A DNA stretch of 5,027 nt from an uncultured Ruminococcus sp. (GCA_902773245.1 CACYDY010000069.1:1-5027); one strand, 5' to 3'. Positions 1 to 4,980 are shown, counted from the stretch's first letter. A program made the numbers and translations. Notes: a model not told the origin generated them from the letters alone.

Positions 1-84
1 CTCGGGCTTGGCTGCGGTACACCGTCGATGACAAGCAGAAGCAGGTACCCGAATGACGCATACAAGCTGGGGAGGAGTTTGTAA
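1..84 (+). CDS. C-terminal end of a probable flavodoxin-like NAD(P)H oxidoreductase (partial)
   Basis: A frame open from the window edge gives the last 27 residues of a protein ending ...YPNDAYKLGRSL, with TAA at 82-84 directly followed by the ATG of the next gene. The tail resembles the end of that downstream flavodoxin-family protein: both have a G-x-G segment followed about 15 residues later by A-Y-x-x-G-[RK]-S-[LI]. This suggests tandem paralogous reductases, but that is inference from a short stretch. The Shine-Dalgarno of the next gene lies inside its final codons, so the two genes are very likely co-transcribed. The gene continues beyond the window and its full function cannot be judged. 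Confidence 0.6.
   Translation, partial: LGLGCGTPSMTSRSRYPNDAYKLGRSL
69..77 (+). promoter_or_regulatory. Ribosome binding site of the flavodoxin-like gene
   Basis: GGGGAGGAG lies 7 nt before the ATG at 85. It is a strong Shine-Dalgarno placed within the coding end of the upstream gene, which fixes the start and indicates operon translation. Confidence 0.8.
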
Positions 85-612
85 ATGAAAAATGTGCTTA
101 TTATCTCGGCAAGTCCGAGAAAACAGGGGAATTCCGATATTCTCTGCCACCGCTTTATGCAGGGGGCAAAGGAATCGGGGCATAATGTAGAACAGATTTA
201 TTTATACGATAAAAAGATCGGTTTTTGCAGAGCTTGTTATGCCTGTTTCAAAAGCGGAGAGTGCATACTTCGTGACGATATGTCGGATATTCTGGAAAAA
301 ATGCAGGCTGCTGATGTTATCGTTATATCAACTCCAACCTATTTTATGACAATGAACGGTATGCTGAAAAATACCATTGACCGTTTTTTACCAAAATGGA
401 AAGATCTCGGAGGTCATGATGTGTATTTTATTATCACAGGTCATGATGAGAAGGCAGGACTTTCTCTTGTCGGTGAAGAATTGACAAAGATATTCCGGGA
501 GCTTGGAAACGAGATCGCCGGTATAATCTATGGCGAAGGAGTATGGCAAAAAGGCGAAGTAGAAGGAACAAAGGCGATGGACGAGGCGTACATTGCCGGA
601 AAGTCTATATAG
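85..612 (+). CDS. Flavodoxin-like NAD(P)H-dependent FMN reductase / iron-sulfur flavoprotein family
   Basis: This 175-residue cytoplasmic protein has a single flavodoxin-like fold. Residues 8-17 (SASPRKQGNS) form the FMN phosphate-binding loop after the first beta strand, and T83-P-T-Y-F...K95-N-T-I-D-R100 is the second flavin-contact motif of the FMN_red/Flavodoxin_2 families. Cysteines 48, 51, 54 and 60 give C-x2-C-x2-C-x5-C, the compact pattern that holds a 4Fe-4S cluster in archaeal and clostridial iron-sulfur flavoproteins, although many plain reductases of this family keep part of it. The expected role is electron transfer or reduction of small substrates (quinones, nitro or metal compounds) using flavin; the substrate cannot be told. 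The length is normal for the family and the frame is intact. It begins immediately after a probable paralogue, with a good Shine-Dalgarno at 69-77, and is followed 22 nt later by an ABM-type monooxygenase, a common partner in small redox operons. Confidence 0.85.
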   Translation: MKNVLIISASPRKQGNSDILCHRFMQGAKESGHNVEQIYLYDKKIGFCRACYACFKSGECILRDDMSDILEKMQAADVIVISTPTYFMTMNGMLKNTIDRFLPKWKDLGGHDVYFIITGHDEKAGLSLVGEELTKIFRELGNEIAGIIYGEGVWQKGEVEGTKAMDEAYIAGKSI

Positions 613-620
613 ACACAGAG

Positions 621-626
621 AGAAGG
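621..626 (+). promoter_or_regulatory. Ribosome binding site deciding the start of the truncated monooxygenase
   Basis: AGAAGG sits 8 nt before ATG 635. The alternative in-frame ATG at 593 lies inside the upstream gene and would add 14 residues with no family resemblance. The start at 635 gives MSITVNIYYT, a normal ABM first beta strand. Confidence 0.6.
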
Positions 627-634
627 TGCAAAAG

Positions 635-844
635 ATGAGCATAACGGTCAACATCTATTACACCGGCAAAAACGGCAGCGCCCGTAAATTCGCCGAAGAA
701 ATGATAAAAAGCGGAACGGTCGAAAAGATCAGAAACGAGGACGGCAATCTTCGATACGAGTATTTTCAGCCTATCGACGATCCGGAAACAATACTGCTGA
801 TAGGGCAGATTATAATTGTAAGTGCAACACTAAAAAAAGTATAG
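635..844 (+). pseudogene. ABM-domain (putative quinol) monooxygenase, truncated by an IS30-family element
   Basis: The first 56 codons look like the N-terminal half of a small dimeric ferredoxin-like alpha/beta-barrel monooxygenase (ABM family, usually about 95-110 residues). There is a beta strand at residues 2-9, a helix with G11...FAEEM at 18-23, then E-x-G-N-L-R-Y-E-Y-F (35-44) and D-D-P-E-T-I-L-L-I (48-56), which matches the usual 'G..rYe.f...dp..ilLie' stretch. In intact relatives a D/E-x-W segment and a conserved His-containing helix follow. Here the reading frame enters the insertion sequence at about 804 and ends after 13 foreign residues at TAG 842-844. The second half of the fold is missing, so the product is almost certainly non-functional. 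Family members act on quinols or polyketide-like substrates without metal or cofactor. The gene followed the flavin reductase in one operon. Confidence 0.72.
804..831 (+). repeat. Left terminal inverted repeat of the IS30-family element
   Basis: GGCAGATT, then 8 variable bases, then AAGTGCAACACT. It matches the reverse complement of 1858-1885 at 22 of 28 positions without gaps, counted by eye. The outer 8 and inner 12 bases are perfect and the middle 8 diverge. Confidence 0.8.
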
Positions 845-845
845 A
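816..845 (+). promoter_or_regulatory. Possible weak transposase promoter
   Basis: TTGTAA (816-821) and TATAGA (840-845) are separated by 18 bp and each matches the sigma-A consensus at 4 of 6 positions. The -35 lies within the left inverted repeat, as is common in IS elements. This is sequence resemblance only. Confidence 0.3.
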
Positions 846-858
846 CTTCAAGGGAACC

Positions 859-933
859 ATAGTGTAAAATGTTAATAACCACAAAAACATAACACGGAGG
901 TTACCATGAAGTCCTATAACCATTTTACACTAT
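859..933 (+). repeat. Inverted repeat flanking the transposase ribosome binding site and start codon
   Basis: ATAGTGTAAAATG (859-871) is the exact reverse complement of CATTTTACACTAT (921-933). In RNA this 13-bp stem would close a 49-nt loop containing the GGAGG (896-900) and the ATG (906). A further ACACTA copy at 827-832, inside the left end, could compete for pairing with 860-865. Roles could be translational control of transposase or a subterminal transposase-binding site; neither is shown by sequence. Confidence 0.6.
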
Positions 934-1871
934 CAGAGAGAGAAAGTCTAGCAGAAAAAATAAAGGAAGGAAAAAGTTATCGTCAAATAGCTAAAGAACT
1001 AGGACGAAATGTGTCAAGTATTAGCCGAGAGATAAAAAGGAATTACTCAACAAAAGCAAACAGATATCATCCATGGAGAGCAACAACGCTATACATTAGT
1101 CGAAGGAAAAAATGTCGTCGTAAATGTAAGGTTGAAAAAACTGTTTCGCTGAAACAGTCTATTATAGCTTGTTTATTGAAGTACTGGTCACCGAAAACAA
1201 TTGCTGTAAAAGCTTCTAATGAGGGTTTTGATATTTCAGTTTCTACAATTTATCGTGCTATATACAACAAAAAGCTCAATGGCGTAACAGCTAAAGCATA
1301 TTTAAGGCGAAGAGGTTATCGCAAATACAGTAGAAAAAGTAAGAAGAATAGGTTTGAACCCGAACACACAATCCACGAACGCCCTCAGGTGTGTGAAGAC
1401 AAAGCTCGTTTAGGTGATTTTGAGGGCGATACAGTAAGTGGAGCAGTCGGAAAGGGATGCATAGTGACGTTGGTAGACCGACAGAGTAAACTGTTATTGG
1501 CTTACTGATCGGAAAATCGTGTACCATCAAATGTTAGAAAAGCTATTAAAAATGCAATTAAACTATCTGGTATTGATATTCCTGTTGAAACGATTACTTT
1601 TGATTGAGACACTGAGTTTTTTTATTACAAAGGTATAGAAAAAGACACAGGTGCTACTGTGTACTTTGCTGATCCTCATTCTCCTTGGCAACGTGGATTA
1701 AATGAAAGTACCAATGATATGATTAGATTTTTCTTCCCCAAAGGTTGTGATTTCCACAGTATTACCGATGAAGAATTAGCTAGCGTGGTTGATATTATTA
1801 ATAATCGTCCGCGTAAATGTTTAGGATATCTTTCTCCTTTGGATTTCCTTTCCAAAAAGTGTTGCACTTGA
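906..1871 (+). pseudogene. IS30-family DDE transposase, interrupted by two in-frame stop codons
   Basis: The 322-codon frame carries TGA at 1506-1508 (codon 201) and at 1605-1607 (codon 234) but no frameshift. The N-terminal region has the family helix-turn-helix (about residues 5-47: FTLSERESL...SYRQIAKELGRNVSSISREIKRN). A second HTH-like segment, W94-S-P-K-T-I-A...S113-T-I-Y-R, follows. The catalytic triad is visible as D175 (in DFEGDT), D233 (in ITFD) and E267 (in SPWQRGLNE), with the 33-residue D-to-E spacing typical of IS30. HSPWQRGLNE and the closing NNRPRKCLGY-P-x-D-F block are family signatures. The first stop leaves a 200-residue product with the DNA-binding part and only one catalytic residue. 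TGG-to-TGA or similar point changes would explain both stops. The start is set by GGAGG five bases upstream, and the final TGA lies just inside the right repeat. Confidence 0.9.
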
Positions 1872-1885
1872 CTTGACAATCTGCC
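1858..1885 (-). repeat. Right terminal inverted repeat of the IS30-family element
   Basis: AGTGTTGCACTT (1858-1869), then 8 variable bases, then AATCTGCC (1878-1885), complementary to the left end. It overlaps the last codons and the stop of the transposase frame, a usual compact layout. Confidence 0.8.
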
Positions 1886-2031
1886 GGGTATGGGCGAACC
1901 CAATAAAGTTAAACAGGATCGATAGTTTGGATCGATCGACAAAAGTTTTGAAGCTGCAGTCAATTACTAAAAAAAAACACACAGAATAAACCACGGGTCA
2001 AACCAAAACAAAGGATATGATCGAAAAATTA
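1886..2031. other. Gene-free spacer between the IS element and the metallolyase gene
   Basis: This is the junction right of the IS. No stretch resembles the missing C-terminal half of the ABM monooxygenase. One frame (from 1888) stays open to TAA at 1987, but I do not recognise its product and it has no start of its own. The region holds a perfect 7-bp hairpin (1917-1937) and a run of A residues at 1969-1977. No convincing terminator with a stem plus adjacent T run is visible for the minus-strand gene. Confidence 0.5.
1917..1937 (-). terminator. Small perfect hairpin, possible weak terminator of the metallolyase gene
   Basis: GATCGAT (1917-1923) pairs with ATCGATC (1931-1937) around a 7-nt loop. 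Read on the minus strand it is followed by CTGTTTAACTTTATT, only moderately T-rich. It lies about 95 nt past the stop of the minus-strand gene, so a terminator role is possible but weakly supported. Confidence 0.3.
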
Positions 2032-3006
2032 TCAATCCTCAGAGGTGATCTCTTTATAGAACTCGGAGAAATCGTTTCTTCCTTCTTTTGTAAACTGAAT
2101 TGCGGTTCTCGGGTGCTGATTCAGAATGCCCGTGAGCAGATACTGAACGTCATAACCCCAAACAACGCCCTCTTGACGCAGCTTTGTGATATGTTTTTCG
2201 ATAAACTTCAAAACAGGGTAAACATCATATTTGGGGTTGCGAAGGAATCCCAGCAAAAGCTCCATAGCGCAGTTTCCGGCGCCTCTTCCCATTGACGAAT
2301 AGGTTGCGTCAAGCCAGTCAACGCCTACTCCGACAGATTCAACGGTGTTTGCAAAAGCAAGCTGCAAATTGTTGTGGGCATGAATACCTACCTTTTTGCC
2401 GTACTTGGCTGCAAAATTGAGGTAAAGATCGTCCAGTCTTGCAATCTGCTCGGGATAAAGCGAACCAAAGCTGTCAACAACATAGAAAACATCAACAGGT
2501 GTTTTTCCCAAAATATCAAGCGCAGCGCTAAGCTCGCTCTCACGTGCATTTGAGATAGCCATTATGTTGCAGCTTGTCTGATAACCCTTTTTGTATGCGT
2601 CCTCGATCATATCAACTGCTTCGGGGATAGTGTGAATATAGGTAGCCACACGGATAAGATCTATTGCGCTGTCTTTTTTGTCGATGATATCTTTTTTGTA
2701 GTCACATCTTCCCACATCTGCCATAACTGCTATTTTAAGATTGGTGTTGTTGTCGCCTACAACGGCTCTGATGTCGTCCTCGTTGCAGAATTTCCATTTT
2801 CCGAATTTGTTGACATCGAAAAGCTCCTTTGACGCTTTGTAACCGAACTCCATGTAGTCAACTCCGGCTTTCAGATTTGTTTTGTAAAGATCCTTTACAA
2901 ATTCGTCCGAAAAATAAAAATCGTTTACAAGACCGCCGTCACGCAAGGTTGCGTCAACTACCTTTATATCGGAGCGATAGTCAATTAAATTTGATACTTC
3001 TTTCAT
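2032..3006 (-). CDS. DRE-TIM metallolyase (HMGL-like aldolase catalytic domain protein)
   Basis: This 324-residue protein belongs to the HMG-CoA lyase / isopropylmalate synthase / 4-hydroxy-2-oxovalerate aldolase superfamily (PF00682 type), TIM barrels that make or break C-C bonds next to a carbonyl using a divalent metal. Visible landmarks are D18-A-T-L-R-D-G-G25 on strand 1 (Arg and metal-binding Asp), D178-S-F-G, the metal-binding H209-A-H211-N-N, and M239-G-R-G-A-G-N245, the usual closing motif. The His that follows R-D-G-M in the bacterial 4-hydroxy-2-oxovalerate aldolase DmpG is Leu26 here, and there is no acetaldehyde dehydrogenase partner nearby, so it is probably not that enzyme. The substrate is unknown; similar proteins are often annotated simply as aldolase catalytic domain proteins. 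The start is supported by AAGGAAG (3013-3019), 6 nt upstream. It ends in tandem TGA-TAA. It lies downstream of scfB in the same direction but 294 nt away, so a functional link is unproven. Confidence 0.82.
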   Translation of the reverse strand: MKEVSNLIDYRSDIKVVDATLRDGGLVNDFYFSDEFVKDLYKTNLKAGVDYMEFGYKASKELFDVNKFGKWKFCNEDDIRAVVGDNNTNLKIAVMADVGRCDYKKDIIDKKDSAIDLIRVATYIHTIPEAVDMIEDAYKKGYQTSCNIMAISNARESELSAALDILGKTPVDVFYVVDSFGSLYPEQIARLDDLYLNFAAKYGKKVGIHAHNNLQLAFANTVESVGVGVDWLDATYSSMGRGAGNCAMELLLGFLRNPKYDVYPVLKFIEKHITKLRQEGVVWGYDVQYLLTGILNQHPRTAIQFTKEGRNDFSEFYKEITSED

Positions 3007-3012
3007 GGTTTA

Positions 3013-3020
3013 ACTTCCTT
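3013..3020 (-). promoter_or_regulatory. Ribosome binding site of the metallolyase gene
   Basis: Read on the minus strand, AAAGGAAG ends 6 nt before the ATG at 3006. No other in-frame start nearby has a comparable site. Confidence 0.65.
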
Positions 3021-3036
3021 TCGAATATTATTCTCA

Positions 3037-3052
3037 CAAGTATTAATACTTG
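3037..3052. repeat. Perfect 16-bp palindrome upstream of the metallolyase gene
   Basis: CAAGTATTAATACTTG is identical to its reverse complement. It sits 30 nt before the ATG at 3006. On the minus strand it is extended by CAC on one side and TG on the other with a one-base bulge. It could be an operator for a dimeric regulator or a leader hairpin. No promoter with good -35 and -10 boxes is obvious around it. Confidence 0.5.
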
Positions 3053-3083
3053 GTGTTTTTCTTTCTCGGGTCGGCAATTCGCT

Positions 3084-3116
3084 TCTCTCTTGCCTGCTTT
3101 GGCTTTTAACGAGAGA
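3084..3116. repeat. Weak inverted repeat in the scfB-metallolyase spacer
   Basis: TCTCTC (3084-3089) and GAGAGA (3111-3116) enclose a nested GCC/GGC pair (3092-3094 and 3101-3103). On the plus strand it is followed by TTTTATTTTT, so it resembles a terminator in that direction, but no plus-strand gene ends here. Confidence 0.25.
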
Positions 3117-3218
3117 TTTTATTTTTGAAGCGGGGTTGTTTTAATTTTTTTTACAGGGAGTTTGTTTTGTTTCGCTGAGGGTAGTTTGTTTTTTGCAAAT
3201 AATTTGTTCCGTCAGCGA

Positions 3219-3274
3219 CCAAAGGCTCTGCCTTTGGAAACCGCAAACTTTTGAAAAAGTTTGATCAAAACTTT
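3219..3274 (-). repeat. Multi-hairpin intergenic repeat downstream of scfB
   Basis: A perfect 8-bp hairpin CCAAAGGC-TCT-GCCTTTGG (3219-3237) is followed by CAAACTTT (3244-3251), AAAGTTTG (3256-3263) and AAACTTT (3268-3274). The middle block can pair with either neighbour, and TTTGATCAAA (3260-3269) is itself palindromic. Similar blocks are, to my recollection, scattered between genes in many Clostridia genomes, so this may be a dispersed non-coding repeat. It starts 27 nt after the scfB stop on the transcript and could stabilise the 3' end. The stems lack a proper T tail, so it is not a standard terminator. Confidence 0.6.
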
Positions 3275-3300
3275 AATGGACGTCGCATCGCCGATAATTT

Positions 3301-4677
3301 TTATTCGTCCAAGCTCTTTGCGACCTGCATCATGACGGCGCATTCCATACGCTTTTTGAACAGCTTGCAGCCATACTCGTAAACACCGGTTATCGAACCT
3401 GTGGCATGATAAGAGTTAGCCGCGCAGCCGCCGCTGCAGTAAAGCTTTGCCCAACAGTCCCTGCATTCTTCTCTTGCATACGCATTGCAAAGCTTGAATT
3501 CATTCTGAGCTTCTTTGTTGAGAACGCCGTCCCAAATGTTGCCAAGACTGTATTTTTCATCACCGACAAATTGGTGGCACGGAAACAGCTCGCCCCAAGG
3601 AGTGACAGCCATGTATTCGGTTCCGGAGCCGCAGCCCGAAATTCTTTTGTAAATACACGGACCCGATTCCAAATCGATCATATAGTGATAAAAGGTGAAG
3701 CCTTTGCCTTGTTTATCTCTTTTCAGCATTTCCTTTGATAGTATCTCGTACTGTTCGAAGAGTACGGGCAGATCCTCCTCGGTCAAAGCGTAAGGATCAT
3801 CGGGCTTACAGACAACGGGTTCCATAGAAAGCTCCTTAAAGCCCAGATCAGCCATGTGAAAAATATCGTTTGTAAAGTCGACGTTATTGTGAGTGAATGT
3901 TCCTCTCATATAATAACCTCTGTCGCCCCGGCGTTCGATAAAATGCTGAAATTTCGGAACGATAACGTCATAGCTGCCTTTTCCGGTGACAGTTTTTCTC
4001 AGTCTGTCGTGTACTTCGCGTCTGCCGTCCAGGCTCAGCACAACGTTGTGCATTTCTTTGTTTGCAAAGTCGATAACGTCGTCATTGAGCAAAACGCCGT
4101 TGGTTGTCAGAGTAAATCTGAAATGCTTGTTATGTTTTTTCTCAAGTTCCCTTCCGTATCTGACGATATCCTTAACGACCTCCCAGTTCATCAAAGGTTC
4201 GCCGCCGAAGAAGTCGACCTCCAGGTTAGTTCTTGTTCCCGAATTTTCAACGAGAAAATCCAGCGCTCTTTTTCCGACTTCAAGCGGCATCAAGGCTCTG
4301 TCGCCGTGATATTTTCCCTGACTTGCAAAACAGTATTCACAGTTGAGGTTGCAGGTGTGAGCAACATGAAGGCAGAGAGCTTTTATGACGGTGTTTCTTT
4401 TTTTGAGGTCGAAAGCCTTTCCCTCGTAAACATCGGGGGCAAAAAGCTGTCCATCTTCTTTAAGCTGTTCGATATCGTCCAAAAGGCTTGAGAGTTCTTC
4501 TCTTGTAACGTCCTCATAGCCGCTGTATTTTTCAAGAAGCTGTGTTATAATAGTTTCTCTGTCGTTGTTTTCATACATCTCGATCGCATCGAAAGCGACC
4601 TCGTCAACAGCATGGACGCTTCCGCTGAAAACGTCAAGAACAATATTGTATCCGTTTAGTTTATAGCAATGTATCAT
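3301..4677 (-). CDS. scfB: Thioether cross-link-forming SCIFF peptide maturase (radical SAM/SPASM)
   Basis: This 458-residue cytoplasmic radical SAM enzyme installs Cys thioether cross-links in the SCIFF peptide encoded just upstream (homologues CteB and Tte1186). Residues 1 to about 90 form the leader-binding region, related to PqqD-like RiPP recognition elements. The radical SAM cluster motif is C109-x3-C113-x2-C116 (HTCNLNCEYCFA), and F156-F-G-G-E-P161 is the SAM-contact motif. The C-terminal SPASM region supplies auxiliary 4Fe-4S ligands from C341, C349, C367, C397, C405, C408, C414, C418 and C437, including C405-x2-C408-x5-C414-x3-C418. The length is normal for the family and no key Cys appears missing. 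Translation starts at ATG 4677 with only a weak site (GATAGG about 7 nt upstream). Together with the terminator between scfA and scfB, this should keep enzyme levels well below peptide levels. The identification is secure because the substrate gene is adjacent. Confidence 0.96.
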   Translation of the reverse strand: MIHCYKLNGYNIVLDVFSGSVHAVDEVAFDAIEMYENNDRETIITQLLEKYSGYEDVTREELSSLLDDIEQLKEDGQLFAPDVYEGKAFDLKKRNTVIKALCLHVAHTCNLNCEYCFASQGKYHGDRALMPLEVGKRALDFLVENSGTRTNLEVDFFGGEPLMNWEVVKDIVRYGRELEKKHNKHFRFTLTTNGVLLNDDVIDFANKEMHNVVLSLDGRREVHDRLRKTVTGKGSYDVIVPKFQHFIERRGDRGYYMRGTFTHNNVDFTNDIFHMADLGFKELSMEPVVCKPDDPYALTEEDLPVLFEQYEILSKEMLKRDKQGKGFTFYHYMIDLESGPCIYKRISGCGSGTEYMAVTPWGELFPCHQFVGDEKYSLGNIWDGVLNKEAQNEFKLCNAYAREECRDCWAKLYCSGGCAANSYHATGSITGVYEYGCKLFKKRMECAVMMQVAKSLDE

Positions 4678-4706
4678 AAAAAACCTATCTTTCAGTTCAA
4701 AATATT

Positions 4707-4748
4707 ACAAAAATAAATGCCGTTTACGCCTTTTCGGATAAACGGCAT
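4707..4748 (-). terminator. Intrinsic terminator between scfA and scfB
   Basis: On the minus strand, ATGCCGTTTA (4748-4739) pairs perfectly with TAAACGGCAT (4726-4717) around a 12-nt loop. TTATTTTTGT follows at once. It lies 44 nt after the scfA stop and 30 nt before the scfB start. It should end most scfA transcripts, with read-through supplying scfB. Confidence 0.85.
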
Positions 4749-4792
4749 AATCTGCACCTAAAACAAAATGATCTTAGATACATTAGATGAAA

Positions 4793-4945
4793 TTACTTTT
4801 CGCTCATGCACTTCTCGCACTGCTGGTTTGCAACACCGCAAGATGTTTTGCATGCAGACTGACATGAAGTCTGACACTCACCGCAGCCGCCTGTTTTAGC
4901 GCTTTTCTTTAAATCACGAGTTTTGATAGTCTGGATTCTTTTCAT
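4793..4945 (-). CDS. scfA: SCIFF ranthipeptide precursor (six cysteines in forty-five)
   Basis: This is a 50-residue precursor peptide. The basic leader (MKRIQTIKTRDLKKSAKTGG) is typical of SCIFF peptides. The core has Cys at 21, 24, 28, 32, 36, 43 and 46; the first six have the family spacing x2, x3, x3, x3, x6, in CGEC-QTSC-QSAC-KTSC. ScfB should link core Cys thiols to acceptor residues on their C-terminal side, giving a ranthipeptide. Two things are unusual. Position 37, the Thr acceptor of the cross-link to Cys32 in characterised relatives, is Gly here. There is also a seventh Cys in a terminal C-x2-C. The start has a strong AAGGAGG (4962-4956) 10 nt upstream and a good promoter before it. 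Maturase scfB follows 115 nt downstream. SCIFF peptides have been linked to quorum sensing and population control in clostridia; the role here is inferred. Confidence 0.95.
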   Translation of the reverse strand: MKRIQTIKTRDLKKSAKTGGCGECQTSCQSACKTSCGVANQQCEKCMSEK

Positions 4946-4955
4946 AAACGGACAA

Positions 4956-4962
4956 CCTCCTT
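4956..4962 (-). promoter_or_regulatory. Strong ribosome binding site of scfA
   Basis: AAGGAGG on the minus strand lies 10 nt before the ATG at 4945. It is much stronger than the site in front of scfB, which fits high peptide and low enzyme synthesis. Confidence 0.85.
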
Positions 4963-4980
4963 TTATAATTTCACATTTTC

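Larger units (their letters stand above)
804..1885 (+). mobile_element. IS30-family insertion sequence, about 1082 bp, defective
   Basis: The element is bounded by imperfect 28-bp inverted repeats (804-831 and 1858-1885). Both tips read GGCAGATT, and the inner 12 bases are identical (AAGTGCAACACT). The pattern xxxAGATT...CAACA resembles the ends of IS30 itself. The element holds one transposase frame filling nearly all of it, as is typical for 1.0-1.2 kb members. Base composition is visibly more AT-rich than in the flanking genes, consistent with transfer. IS30 elements usually duplicate 2-3 bp of target. I cannot identify a clear duplication: the left flank ends ...GATAG and the right begins GGGTA. 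It interrupts the monooxygenase gene. Because the transposase has two premature stops, the copy is probably immobile unless helped in trans. Confidence 0.88.

Noticed and set aside
593..634. Earlier in-frame ATG at 593 for the monooxygenase
   Set aside because: It lies within the upstream gene, has no good Shine-Dalgarno, and its extra residues do not resemble the family. ATG 635 has AGAAGG 8 nt upstream and a normal ABM beginning.
1506..1607. TGA read as tryptophan (alternative genetic code) or as selenocysteine
   Set aside because: The intact genes here use TGG for Trp and contain no internal TGA. The transposase and metallolyase frames also end at TGA, and no selenocysteine insertion element was evident. 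Decay is simpler.
1659..1871. Separate small plus-strand gene starting MYFADPHSPWQRG
   Set aside because: It is the C-terminal part of the broken transposase frame, in the same phase as 906-1508, and not an independent gene.
3084..3120. Plus-strand terminator (TCTCTC...GAGAGA followed by TTTTATTTTT)
   Set aside because: The stem is only 6 bp with a large loop and no plus-strand gene ends before it, so I list it only as a weak inverted repeat.
2829..3128. Plus-strand frame over the metallolyase start and spacer
   Set aside because: It mirrors the minus-strand coding sequence and AT-rich spacer, with no ribosome site or family resemblance. The same applies to 388-654, 1291-1530, 1676-1963, 2017-2295 and 2632-2832.
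3219..3274. CRISPR-like repeat array
   Set aside because: There is only one set of short hairpins, with no regular repeat-spacer pattern and no cas genes.
3856..4491. Long plus-strand frames opposite scfB (3856-4491, 3986-4309, 3406-3738)
   Set aside because: They are antisense to the secure radical SAM gene, have no recognisable motifs, and their composition is explained by codon bias of the real gene.
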